From the NCBI RefSeq assembly GCF_003217575.1, contig NZ_QJTC01000001.1, positions 248,001 to 312,000 of the forward strand: DNA of 64,000 nucleotides, given 5' to 3'. Shown piece by piece: positions 7,603-18,560 of the stretch. The DNA is from Xylophilus ampelinus (GTDB lineage Bacteria; Pseudomonadota; Gammaproteobacteria; Burkholderiales; Burkholderiaceae_C). The notes beneath the pieces are model-generated. The model was not told where the DNA came from. It saw nothing but the letters and a program-made list of their open reading frames with translations, and did not search any database. The position numbers and the translations under genes are program-made. The number at the start of each line of letters is the position of its first letter. Within the stretch, counting starts at the first letter, position 1.

Positions 7603-8696
7603 GCGGCGGCTGCTCCGCTACGCCGGGCGCCGCGCCAGGTCCATTGCGTGTGGCGCCTGGCTAGCAGCAATGCGCTGGCGGCCAGCACACCGCCGTGCAA
7701 CAGCACGATCACGCCGACGAAGTTGAGCTTGCCGCCCACCATCCAGCTCTGCGCCAGGTTCAGCAGGTTGTAGTACACGACGAAGGCGAACAGCGCGAAC
7801 ACCAGGTTGCCGCTGCGCCCGGCCCGCGGATTGACGTTGGAGATCGCCAGCGCCATCACCACGAAGTTGAAGCCGGCGAAGGCCAGGCCCAGCCGCCAGG
7901 CCAGCTCGGCCTGGTTGATGATGGTGGGATCGCGCAGGAGGTCCAGGGTGCTGCGCAGCTTGACCGGAATCTCTTCCTGATCGTCCAGCACGTTGGTCGC
8001 GATGCGGTTGGCGAATTCGCGGAACTCGCTGATCTTCAGGCCCGGCTTGCCGATGTGGCTTTCGAGCCGCTGGCCGTCGTTGAGCACCACGAAGCGGTCG
8101 TCGTTGAGGATCGCCAACCGGCCGGTGCGGGCCGAGGTTACTATCTCCTGGCCACGCTCCGACGCGGTGATGAACACGTTGCTCGCGGTCTGCGCATCGG
8201 GCGTGTCCTTGTCGATGAAAAACACCCGGTTGCCGCCGGCCGACTCCATGAACTGGCCGGGTGCCACGCGGTCGATGTCGCCGCGGCGCTCGTAGCGGTC
8301 CTTCATGCTCTGGATCTGGGTGTTGGCCCAGGGCCAGACCAGCAGGGCGAGCGCCGCGATCAGCGCCAGCACCGGCCAGGAAAAGCGCAGCAGCGGCCGC
8401 AGGAAGCTACCGAGGCCGCGGCCGCCCGACAGCCAGATCACCATCTCGCTGTCGCGGTACATCCGCGAGAGGGTACCGACGATGGAGACGAAGAGGCTCA
8501 GCGCCAGGATGGTGGGCAGCTGGCCGAGCACCGTATAGCCCATGACCAGCAGCACGTCGGACGGGTTGACGCTGCCGCGCGAGGCCTGGCCCAGCACCCG
8601 GATCAGCATGATGGTCATCACCACCGTGGCCAGCACCACCAGCGTCGCGCCGAAGCTCCGCGCGAGTTCCTTGCGGATGGAGGAATGGAATAACAT
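7599..8696 (-). CDS. lptF: LPS export ABC transporter permease LptF
   Basis: 365 aa, first gene of lptF-lptG-cbiX. The start MLFHSSIRKELARSFGATL is the family N-terminus, so the ATG at 8696 is used although the frame is open further upstream. Six membrane helices in two sets of three surround the periplasmic jellyroll domain. It begins only about 25 bp from pepA, transcribed the other way, so the two promoters must overlap the coding sequences. Confidence 0.92.
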   Translation of the reverse strand: MLFHSSIRKELARSFGATLVVLATVVMTIMLIRVLGQASRGSVNPSDVLLVMGYTVLGQLPTILALSLFVSIVGTLSRMYRDSEMVIWLSGGRGLGSFLRPLLRFSWPVLALIAALALLVWPWANTQIQSMKDRYERRGDIDRVAPGQFMESAGGNRVFFIDKDTPDAQTASNVFITASERGQEIVTSARTGRLAILNDDRFVVLNDGQRLESHIGKPGLKISEFREFANRIATNVLDDQEEIPVKLRSTLDLLRDPTIINQAELAWRLGLAFAGFNFVVMALAISNVNPRAGRSGNLVFALFAFVVYYNLLNLAQSWMVGGKLNFVGVIVLLHGGVLAASALLLARRHTQWTWRGARRSGAAAA

Positions 8697-8721
8697 GGAA
8701 GACCAAAAGAAAACATCGATT

Positions 8722-10212
8722 ATGGACTTCCAACTCAAGACCCTGGACCTCGCAGGCGCCGCCGCGGAAAAGACCGACGCACTGGTATTGCTGGTGGCCG
8801 AAAGCGCCAGGCCGGGCGCCCATGCACTGGACCGCGCCATCGCCGACGCCCGCAAGGCGGGCGACTTCGAGCCCAAGGCCGGCAAGGTTCTGGCGCTCTA
8901 CGGCCATGCGTCCAGCGCGGCGCGCCATACGGTGTTGGCGGGGGTGGGCGACGGCAGCGCCCGCGCGGTGCACAAGGCGGTGGTGGCCGCCGTCGGCGCG
9001 CTGAAGTCCCGTGCGGTACGGCGCCTGACCGTCGTGCTGCCGGCATTGCCCGATACCGCCGCGGCGGTCCAGGCGACGACGACGGCCGCTGCCGATGCCA
9101 GCTACGTCTTCACCACCACCAAGTCCAAGCCCGAGCCGCGCAAGCTGGAGAAGCTGACGCTGGCCGTGCCCGATGCGAACGCGGTGCGCGCCGCGTTCGA
9201 TTGCGCCAGGGCCACGGTCGCCGGTGTCGAGTTCGCCAAGGAATGGGGCAACCGCCCCGCCAACTTCGCCACCCCCACGCTGCTGGCCGATGCCGCCAAG
9301 ACGCTGGTCACCACACAGGTCAGGTGCGAGGTGCTGGGACCTCGCGAGGTCGCCAAGCTGGGCATGGGCTCCTTCATGGCGGTCGCCAAGGGCTCGGAGG
9401 AAGAGCTGCGGTTCATCGTGCTGCGCTACAACGGCGCCGCCAAGACCGATGCGCCGGTGGTGCTGGTCGGCAAGGGCATCACCTTCGACACCGGAGGCAT
9501 CTCTATCAAGCCGTCGTCCGAGATGGACGAGATGAAGTTCGACATGTGCGGCGCCGCCAGCGTGCTCGGCACCTTCAAGGCCCTGGGCGAATTGAAGCCC
9601 GCGATCAACGTCGTCGGCCTGATCCCTTCCTGCGAGAACATGCCCGACGGCCGGGCCCTCAAGCCGAGCGACGTGGTGACCAGCATGAGCGGCCAGACGA
9701 TCGAGGTGCTCAACACCGACGCCGAAGGCCGGCTGGTGCTCTGCGACGCGCTCACCTACGCCGAACGCTTCGATCCCCGCGCGGTGATCGACATCGCCAC
9801 GCTGACCGGCGCCTGCGTGGTGGCGTTGGGCGCGGTGCGCAGCGGCATGTTCTCGGCCGACGACGCATTGGCCGCCGCGCTGCACCAGGCGGGCGAAGCG
9901 GCGCTCGACCCGTGCTGGCGCCTGCCGCTGGACGACGAATATGCCGAGGGCCTGAAGACGCCGTTCGCCGACGTCGCCAACATCGGTGGCCGTGTCGGCG
10001 GCGCGATCACCGCGGCGAAGTTCCTGCAGCGCTTCGCCGCCAAATTCCCCTGGGCGCATCTGGACATCGCCGGCAGCGCCTGGAAGGGTGGTGCCAGCAA
10101 GGGTGCTACCGGCCGGCCGGTGCCTTTGCTGCTCAACTACCTTCTAGCCCAGGTGGAACGACGATCTGCAGCTACGAAAAAGATAGCAACTAAAACTCGG
10201 GCCGCGTCGTGA
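8722..10212 (+). CDS. pepA: Leucyl aminopeptidase PepA
   Basis: 496-aa cytosolic M17 metallo-aminopeptidase. The metal and catalytic motifs VGKGITFDTGG and NTDAEGRL (about residue 332) are intact. PepA also binds DNA in site-specific recombination in E. coli. The ATG at 8722 (MDFQLKTLDLAG) matches the family start; an ATG at 8695 would add nine residues. The C-terminus is odd: after LLLNYLLAQ, where family members normally end, there are about 18 extra residues encoded partly by a short palindrome (10171-10187) of a type found elsewhere in the window. Confidence 0.92.
   Translation: MDFQLKTLDLAGAAAEKTDALVLLVAESARPGAHALDRAIADARKAGDFEPKAGKVLALYGHASSAARHTVLAGVGDGSARAVHKAVVAAVGALKSRAVRRLTVVLPALPDTAAAVQATTTAAADASYVFTTTKSKPEPRKLEKLTLAVPDANAVRAAFDCARATVAGVEFAKEWGNRPANFATPTLLADAAKTLVTTQVRCEVLGPREVAKLGMGSFMAVAKGSEEELRFIVLRYNGAAKTDAPVVLVGKGITFDTGGISIKPSSEMDEMKFDMCGAASVLGTFKALGELKPAINVVGLIPSCENMPDGRALKPSDVVTSMSGQTIEVLNTDAEGRLVLCDALTYAERFDPRAVIDIATLTGACVVALGAVRSGMFSADDALAAALHQAGEAALDPCWRLPLDDEYAEGLKTPFADVANIGGRVGGAITAAKFLQRFAAKFPWAHLDIAGSAWKGGASKGATGRPVPLLLNYLLAQVERRSAATKKIATKTRAAS
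10171..10187. repeat. Short AT-rich palindrome (GCTA-N9-TAGC)
   Basis: GCTACGAAAAAGATAGC; an imperfect member of a family of 17-21-bp palindromes built on GCTA...TAGC that recurs in this window. Here it lies inside the 3' end of pepA and encodes part of its C-terminal extension. Confidence 0.5.
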
Positions 10213-10246
10213 CGGTGGCGGACCGGCCGGCTGGAGCGCCCGCGCC

Positions 10247-10678
10247 GTGACCGAGATCGGCTTTCACTTCAACGCGCCCGACAAGCTGGCCTATGCCTGC
10301 CGGCTGCTGCGCAAGGCCACGGCCGGCGGTGCGCGGGTGGTGGTCGTGGTGCCGGGCACGTCGCTGGACCTGCTCGACCGCGGCCTGTGGAGCCTGTCGC
10401 CCACCGATTTCCTGGCCCATTGCCGCGCGACCGATCCCGAGCCGATGCGGCGCGCTTCACCGATAGTGCTGACCGAGGCGGCCGACACCGCGCTCCACCA
10501 CCAGGTGCTGCTCAACCTGGGCCCGGAGGTGCCCCAGGGCTTCGGCCGGTTCGCCCGGCTGATCGAGGTCGTGTCGCTCGGCGACGAGGACGACCGCAAG
10601 GAGGCCCGCGCCCGGTGGAAGCACTATGCCGACAGGGGCTACTCCATCACCCGCCACGACCTGGCGCTGAAAGCCTGA
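10247..10678 (+). CDS. holC: DNA polymerase III chi subunit HolC
   Basis: 143 aa. The N-terminus MTEIGFHFNAPDKLAYACRL and the core VVVPGTSLDLLDRGLWSLSPTDFLAHC are typical of chi, which links the clamp-loader (via psi) to SSB. GTG start at 10247 with GGAG upstream. It follows pepA directly, a common proteobacterial order (pepA-holC-valS); valS is not next here. Confidence 0.88.
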   Translation: MTEIGFHFNAPDKLAYACRLLRKATAGGARVVVVVPGTSLDLLDRGLWSLSPTDFLAHCRATDPEPMRRASPIVLTEAADTALHHQVLLNLGPEVPQGFGRFARLIEVVSLGDEDDRKEARARWKHYADRGYSITRHDLALKA

Positions 10679-10681
10679 ACC

Positions 10682-11110
10682 ATGCCGCAGAACCCTTCGA
10701 CCGCCGCCGCGCCACGTTTCGTTCCGACCCTCACAGAAGTGGTGGATCGCCCTGCACCGGACGGCGGTGTGCGCGCCTCCGGCACCGCGGTTTCGGTCGC
10801 CGGCCCCGAAGCGGGGAGCGGGCCGGGCGCGCCCGCCGCCCCGCCTGCGACCCCGCAGGCGTTGCAGGAGCTGCAGGAGCTGCAGGAGCTGCAGGAGCAG
10901 ATCACCCAGCGGGTGCTGGCGCGGGTCGACGCCGTCCTGGCCGGGCGCCTGAGCGATGCGATCGCGCTGGTGGTGCTGGAGCAGACCCGCTTCATGCTGC
11001 CCCGGCTGCGGGAGGAAATCGCGGGGGCGGTGCGCAATGCCGTGTCGGCGGCGCTCGCCCAGGAGCGCGACGCGCTGCAGGCGCAGGCCGGCCGCGGCGG
11101 GCCCGCATGA
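10682..11110 (+). CDS. Hypothetical protein with LQE tandem repeat
   Basis: 142 aa, starting 3 bp after holC and probably co-transcribed. The first half is Pro/Ala rich and likely disordered. Four LQE units (residues about 61-72), encoded by a 9-bp tandem repeat at 10862-10897, begin a predicted amphipathic helix that continues to the end (ITQRVLARVDAVLAGRLSDA). No enzymatic motif. Position after holC resembles small uncharacterised proteins found there in other Burkholderiales, but I cannot name a family. Confidence 0.6.
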   Translation: MPQNPSTAAAPRFVPTLTEVVDRPAPDGGVRASGTAVSVAGPEAGSGPGAPAAPPATPQALQELQELQELQEQITQRVLARVDAVLAGRLSDAIALVVLEQTRFMLPRLREEIAGAVRNAVSAALAQERDALQAQAGRGGPA

Positions 11111-11225
11111 GTTCGCTCGGCGACGGCACCGCATGTTTACTCTGGTCCGGGCTCGGAAATTGCGGTAACGTCCGGCCCGTCGATTCCCCATCGGCTTCGA
11201 TGTTTTCCCAACCGGAGGTTTTCAT

Positions 11226-12356
11226 ATGCACCTGAAGTTGAAGTTGACCCTGACCGCCGCGCTGGCCGCAGTCGCCGCCGTCTCGTTCGCGCAAGACACC
11301 CAAGTCATCAAGCTGGGGCATGTCGGCCCTGTCTCGGGCCCACAGGCCCACTACGGCCGCGACAACGAGAACGGCGCACGGATGGCGGTCGAGGAACTCA
11401 ACACGCAGAACATCGTCATCAACGGCAAGAAGATCAAGTGGGAGCTGCAGGCAGAAGACGACGCGGCCGACCCGAAGCAGGGCACGGCCGCCGCGCAGAA
11501 GCTGTGCGATGCCAAGGTCGCCGGCGTGATCGGCCACCTGAACTCCGGCACCACACTGCCGGCATCGAAGGTCTACAACGACTGCGGCATTCCGCACGTG
11601 ACCGGTTCGGCGACCAATCCGCTGCTGATGAAGCCGGGCTACAACACCACGTTTCGCATCATCTCGAACGACAATGCGCTGGGATCGGCCCTGGCCCTCT
11701 ACGCGACCGACACGCTCAAGCTGAAGAAGATCGCGGTGATCGACGACCGTACCGCCTACGGCCAGGGCGTCGCTTCGGTATTCAAGAAGGCCGCTGCCGA
11801 CAAGGGTGCGGAGATCGTCGCCGAGCAGTTCACCACCGACAAGGCCACCGACTTCATGGCGATCCTGACCGCCATCAAGGCCAAGGCACCGGACGGCATC
11901 TTCTTCGGCGGCATGGACCCGCAGGGCGGCCCGATGCTGCGGCAGATGGAGCAGCTCGGCATGTCGAACGTGAAGTTCTTCGGCGGCGACGGCATCTGTA
12001 CCGCCGAGCTGGCCCGCCTCTCCGGCGGCGCCAAGACGCTGGGCAACGTGGTCTGCGCGGAGGGCGGCTCTTCCCTCGCCAAGATGCCCGGCGGCGAAGC
12101 CTGGAAGAAGCGCTACGACGCCAAGTTCCCCGGTCAGTTCCAGATCTACAGCCCGTACACCTACGACGCGACGATGCTGCTGGCCGATGCGATGAAACGC
12201 GCCAACTCGTGGGATCCCAAGGTCTACATCCCGGTGCTGCTGAAGTCCAACTACAACGGCGTGACCGCCACGATCGCCTTCGAGCCCAACGGCGAACTGA
12301 AGAATCCTTCCAGCACTTTGTACAACTACAAGGACGGCAAGCGCACCCCGCTGTGA
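11226..12356 (+). CDS. Branched-chain amino-acid ABC transporter substrate-binding protein (LivJ/LivK type)
   Basis: 376 aa with a signal peptide ending near SFAQ and the periplasmic-binding type 1 fold: KLGHVGPVSGPQAHYGRDNENGA, GHLNSGTTLPAS, and the FRIISNDNALGSALA/DDRTAYGQGV segments of the family. A clear Shine-Dalgarno GGAGG precedes the ATG. No permease or ATPase gene is adjacent, so it is an orphan that must share a Liv-type membrane complex encoded elsewhere. The ligand is inferred only from family resemblance. Confidence 0.85.
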   Translation: MHLKLKLTLTAALAAVAAVSFAQDTQVIKLGHVGPVSGPQAHYGRDNENGARMAVEELNTQNIVINGKKIKWELQAEDDAADPKQGTAAAQKLCDAKVAGVIGHLNSGTTLPASKVYNDCGIPHVTGSATNPLLMKPGYNTTFRIISNDNALGSALALYATDTLKLKKIAVIDDRTAYGQGVASVFKKAAADKGAEIVAEQFTTDKATDFMAILTAIKAKAPDGIFFGGMDPQGGPMLRQMEQLGMSNVKFFGGDGICTAELARLSGGAKTLGNVVCAEGGSSLAKMPGGEAWKKRYDAKFPGQFQIYSPYTYDATMLLADAMKRANSWDPKVYIPVLLKSNYNGVTATIAFEPNGELKNPSSTLYNYKDGKRTPL

Positions 12357-12443
12357 TGGCCTGAGGCGAACCGTCCGGTGCCGATCTGGCGGGTGTCGCC
12401 TCGGCGCTTCTGCCGCTGGTCCCCGCCTGCCGCGGTCCTTCCC

Positions 12444-12491
12444 AAATCCCGCATCGGGGCTGGTTTCCGGCCAGCCCCTGCGGGATTTTTT
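12444..12491 (+). terminator. Intrinsic terminator after the substrate-binding protein gene
   Basis: A long stem pairs AAATCCCGCA (12444-12453) with TGCGGGATTT (12479-12488) and GGGGCTGG with CCAGCCCC inside, followed by more T residues. The 268-bp gap 12357-12624 otherwise holds the odhA leader; I could not identify a confident promoter in it. Confidence 0.85.
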
Positions 12492-12624
12492 AGATGGCAC
12501 AATCGCAGGCTGTACTCGGCCCCTTCCACAGCCACAGTCGCATCCGCCAACCGGTTCAGCCGTGTCGCGGAAGGTTTTCCAAACCAGCTAATGTTTTCCC
12601 AAGGGAAACGAAAGTAGCGCACCC

Positions 12625-15492
12625 ATGAGCGAGACCACGTCTCTATACGACGCCTACCAGGGCAACACCTACCTCTTCGGCGGCAACGCGCCCTACGTGG
12701 AGGAGATGTACGAGAACTACCTGGAAAATCCCGGCAGCGTCCCGGACAACTGGCGCGAATACTTCGACGCCCTCCAGCATGTGCCGGCCACCGACGGCAG
12801 CGATGCCCGCGACGTGCCCCACCTGCCGGTCGTCAATGCCTTCGCCGAGCGCGCCAAGCAGGGACAGACCAAGGTCGTGGTCGCCAGCGCCGACTCGGAA
12901 CTGGGCCGCAAGCGTACCGCCGTCCAGCAACTGATCGCCGCCTACCGCAACGTCGGTGTCCGCTGGGCCGATCTGGATCCGCTCAAGCGCACCGAGCGCG
13001 AGAACATCCCCGAGCTCGAGCTGTCGTTCTACGGCTTCACCGACGCCGACCAGGAGACGGTGTTCAACACGAGCAACACCTTCTTCGGCAAGGACACGAT
13101 GCCCTTGCGCGAGCTGATGAACGCGCTGCGGGAAACCTACTGCGGCACCATCGGCGCCGAGTACATGTACACCACCGACCACGTGCAGAAGCGCTGGTGG
13201 CAGCAGAAGCTGGAAGGCGTCCGTACCAAGCCGAGCTTCAACAACGACCAGAAGAAGCGCATCCTCGACCGCCTGACCGCGGCCGAAGGCTTGGAGCGCT
13301 TCCTCCACACCAAGTACGTCGGCCAGAAGCGCTTCTCGCTCGAAGGCGGCGAGAGCTTCATCGCGGCGATGGACGCGTTGATCCAGGAAGCCGGCGCCAA
13401 GGGCGTGCAGGAAATCGTGATCGGCATGGCCCACCGCGGCCGCCTCAACGTGTTGGTGAACTCGCTGGGCAAGCTGCCGTCCGACCTGTTCGCCGAGTTC
13501 GACCACACTGCGCCGGAAGACCTGCCGAGCGGCGACGTGAAGTACCACCAGGGCTTCAGCTCCGACGTGAACACCCCCGGCGGCCCGGTGCACCTGAGCC
13601 TCGCGTTCAACCCGTCGCACCTGGAAATCGTGAACCCGGTGGTCGAAGGCTCGGTGCGGGCCCGGATGGACCGCCGCGGCGATCCGCAGGGCAAGCAGGT
13701 GCTGCCGGTGCTGGTGCACGGCGATGCCGCCTTCGCAGGCCAGGGCGTCATCATGGAAACGCTGGCGCTGGCCGAGACCCGTGGCTACCACACCGGCGGC
13801 ACGGTGCACATCGTGATCAACAACCAGATCGGCTTCACCACCAGCGATCCGCGCGACAGCCGCTCGACGCTGTACTGCACCGACGTGGTCAAGATGATCG
13901 AATCGCCGGTGCTGCACGTCAACGGCGACGACCCCGAAGCCGTGGTGCTGGCGACGCAGCTGGCGCTCGAGTTCCGGACGGAGTTCCAGAAGGACGTCGT
14001 CGTCGACATCATCTGCTTCCGCAAGCTGGGCCACAACGAGCAGGACACCCCGTCGCTCACCCAGCCGCTGATGTACAAGAAGATCGCCGCCCACCCCGGC
14101 ACGCGCAAGCTCTACGCCGACAAGCTGGCCACGCAAGGCCTGGGCGAGACGCTGGGCGACGACATGTTCAAGGCGTTCCGCGCCGCCATGGAGGCGGGCA
14201 AGCACACGGTCGATCCGGTGCTGACCAACTTCAAGGGCAAATACGCGGTCGACTGGAGCCCGTACCTGGGCAAGAAGTGGACCGACGCGGGCGACACCGC
14301 GATCCCGATGTCCGAGTGGAAGCGTCTGGCCGAGCGCGTGACGACGATACCGGAATCCGTCACCCCGCACCAGCTGGTCAAGAAGGTCTACGACGACCGC
14401 GCCGCGATGGGCCGTGGCGAGATCAACGTCGACTGGGGCATGGGCGAAACCATGGCCTACGCGTCGCTGGTGGCCAGCGGCTACCCGATCCGCCTGTCGG
14501 GCGAGGATTGCGGCCGCGGTACCTTCACCCACCGCCATTCGGTGATCCACGACCAGAAGCGCGAGAAGTTCGACGAGGGCACCTACACCCCGCTGCAGAA
14601 CATCGCCGAGAACCAGGCACCCTTCGTCGTCATCGACTCGATCCTGTCCGAAGAAGCCGTGCTGGGCTTCGAGTACGGTTATGCCTCGAACGATCCAAAC
14701 ACCCTGGTGATCTGGGAAGCCCAGTTCGGCGATTTCGCCAATGGCGCGCAGGTGGTGATCGACCAGTTCATCGCGTCGGGCGAAGTGAAGTGGGGCCGCG
14801 TCAACGGCCTGACGCTGATGCTTCCGCACGGCTACGAAGGCCAGGGTCCCGAGCACAGCTCGGCGCGCCTGGAGCGCTTCATGCAGCTGTCGGCCGACAC
14901 CAACATGCAGGTGGTCCAGCCCACCACGGCCAGCCAGATCTTCCACGTGCTGCGCCGCCAGATGGTGCGTGACCTGCGCAAGCCTCTGATCATCATGACG
15001 CCGAAGTCGCTGCTTCGGAACAAGGACGCGACCTCGCCGATCTCGGAGTTCACCGAAGGCGGCTTCCGCACCGTGATCGCCGAGAGCAAGGACCTGAAGG
15101 CCGACAAGATCAAGCGCGTGATCGCCTGCTCGGGCAAGGTCTACTACGACCTGGCCAAGAGGCGCGAAGAGAAGGGCGCCGACGACACCGTCATCCTGCG
15201 GGTTGAGCAGCTCTATCCGTTCCCGCACAAGGCCTTCGCCACCGAGCTGAAGAAGTACCCCAGCGTGACCGACATCGTGTGGTGCCAGGACGAGCCCCAG
15301 AACCAGGGTGCCTGGTTCTTCGTGCAGCACTACATCCACGAGAACATGGCCGACGGCCAGAAGCTCGGCTACTCCGGTCGCGCGGCTTCCGCCTCGCCGG
15401 CCGTGGGCTACTCGCACCTGCACCAGGAGCAGCAGAAGGCGCTTGTCGAAGGCGCGTTCGGCAAGCTCAAGGGCTTCGTGCTCTCGAAGTAA
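12625..15492 (+). CDS. sucA: 2-oxoglutarate dehydrogenase E1 component
   Basis: 955-aa thiamine-diphosphate enzyme of the TCA cycle (also called odhA). The N-terminal E2-docking segment (YLFGGNAPYVEEMYENYL), the region GMAHRGRLNVLVN (about 267), HGDAAFAGQGV (about 365) and the transketolase-like C-terminal domain are all present, and length agrees with the family. It decarboxylates 2-oxoglutarate and succinylates the lipoyl arm of E2. It heads sucA-sucB-lpd. Confidence 0.96.
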   Translation: MSETTSLYDAYQGNTYLFGGNAPYVEEMYENYLENPGSVPDNWREYFDALQHVPATDGSDARDVPHLPVVNAFAERAKQGQTKVVVASADSELGRKRTAVQQLIAAYRNVGVRWADLDPLKRTERENIPELELSFYGFTDADQETVFNTSNTFFGKDTMPLRELMNALRETYCGTIGAEYMYTTDHVQKRWWQQKLEGVRTKPSFNNDQKKRILDRLTAAEGLERFLHTKYVGQKRFSLEGGESFIAAMDALIQEAGAKGVQEIVIGMAHRGRLNVLVNSLGKLPSDLFAEFDHTAPEDLPSGDVKYHQGFSSDVNTPGGPVHLSLAFNPSHLEIVNPVVEGSVRARMDRRGDPQGKQVLPVLVHGDAAFAGQGVIMETLALAETRGYHTGGTVHIVINNQIGFTTSDPRDSRSTLYCTDVVKMIESPVLHVNGDDPEAVVLATQLALEFRTEFQKDVVVDIICFRKLGHNEQDTPSLTQPLMYKKIAAHPGTRKLYADKLATQGLGETLGDDMFKAFRAAMEAGKHTVDPVLTNFKGKYAVDWSPYLGKKWTDAGDTAIPMSEWKRLAERVTTIPESVTPHQLVKKVYDDRAAMGRGEINVDWGMGETMAYASLVASGYPIRLSGEDCGRGTFTHRHSVIHDQKREKFDEGTYTPLQNIAENQAPFVVIDSILSEEAVLGFEYGYASNDPNTLVIWEAQFGDFANGAQVVIDQFIASGEVKWGRVNGLTLMLPHGYEGQGPEHSSARLERFMQLSADTNMQVVQPTTASQIFHVLRRQMVRDLRKPLIIMTPKSLLRNKDATSPISEFTEGGFRTVIAESKDLKADKIKRVIACSGKVYYDLAKRREEKGADDTVILRVEQLYPFPHKAFATELKKYPSVTDIVWCQDEPQNQGAWFFVQHYIHENMADGQKLGYSGRAASASPAVGYSHLHQEQQKALVEGAFGKLKGFVLSK

Positions 15493-15561
15493 ATCCGTCA
15501 GATCCAGAGGGAAGGGCGGTCGCGCCCTTCTGTTGTCCCGACATATCGAAAGAAGTACCCC

Positions 15562-16821
<1,260 letters not shown>

Positions 16822-16829
16822 CTAACCCC

Positions 16830-16940
16830 CAGGCTTCGCGCCACTTCGTGTCGCTTCGCCAACCCCCTTGCAGGGGGCAACACCAGCGGCCCGGCAAAGC
16901 CGGCTCCGCGGTGTTCTCGAACGGGCTTCGCTGCGCATGC
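16830..16940. repeat. Intergenic repeat with two hairpins between sucB and lpd
   Basis: Contains CCCCCT-TGC-AGGGGG (16863-16877) and a nested hairpin from 16879 to 16915: AACACC/GGTGTT outside, GCGG/CCGC, then CCGGC-AAA-GCCGG at the tip. It is followed by GGGCTTCGCTGCGC, typical of C/G-rich extragenic repeats of Comamonadaceae. It lies inside an operon, so it may tune expression of lpd relative to sucAB by mRNA processing or partial termination. Confidence 0.6.
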
Positions 16941-16999
16941 CGCAGGTGACGAAGCGGTCGACACGGGCGCCGCCGGTGCCCTTCATTGAAAGAATCCAC

Positions 17000-18427
<1,428 letters not shown>

Positions 18428-18448
18428 TCCTGTAAGCGAAAAGTGCCT

Positions 18449-18484
18449 GAAGCCGTTGTTTATCGACGGCTTCTTGCTATTTAA
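18449..18484 (+). terminator. Terminator-like hairpin after lpdA
   Basis: GAAGCCGT/ACGGCTTC (18449-18456 and 18466-18473) forms an 8-bp stem with a 9-nt loop, followed by the T-rich TTGCTATTT, which itself begins the neighbouring AT-rich palindrome. Likely the end of the sucAB-lpd transcript. Confidence 0.6.
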
Positions 18485-18494
18485 ATGGTAGCAA
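18474..18494. repeat. Short AT-rich palindrome (TTGCTA-N9-TAGCAA)
   Basis: Perfect 6-bp arms around TTTAAATGG; member of the GCTA...TAGC palindrome family of this window, placed between lpdA and zapE. Confidence 0.55.
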
Positions 18495-18560
18495 TTCGTC
18501 GCAGCCTGCTGCCCGGATCGCTGAAGCCGCGGCCGCCACCCCGCACGGAAATCCTGCAGC

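Noticed and set aside
10862-10897. Nine-bp tandem repeat as a CRISPR or phase-variable tract
   Set aside because: Units are contiguous, in frame (LQE) and only four; it is a protein repeat.
12444-12491. Considered as a riboswitch expression platform for sucA
   Set aside because: The hairpin is a plain terminator 134 bp before sucA, with no competing antiterminator seen.
12378-12617. 79-codon frame between the binding-protein gene and sucA
   Set aside because: It crosses a perfect intrinsic terminator and has no ribosome-binding site or recognisable sequence.
12643-15423. Very long open frame antisense to sucA (over 900 codons)
   Set aside because: It is the complement of a highly conserved TCA-cycle gene in GC-rich DNA, where antisense frames stay open by codon bias; composition (His, Arg, Gln, Gly) is that of shadow frames.
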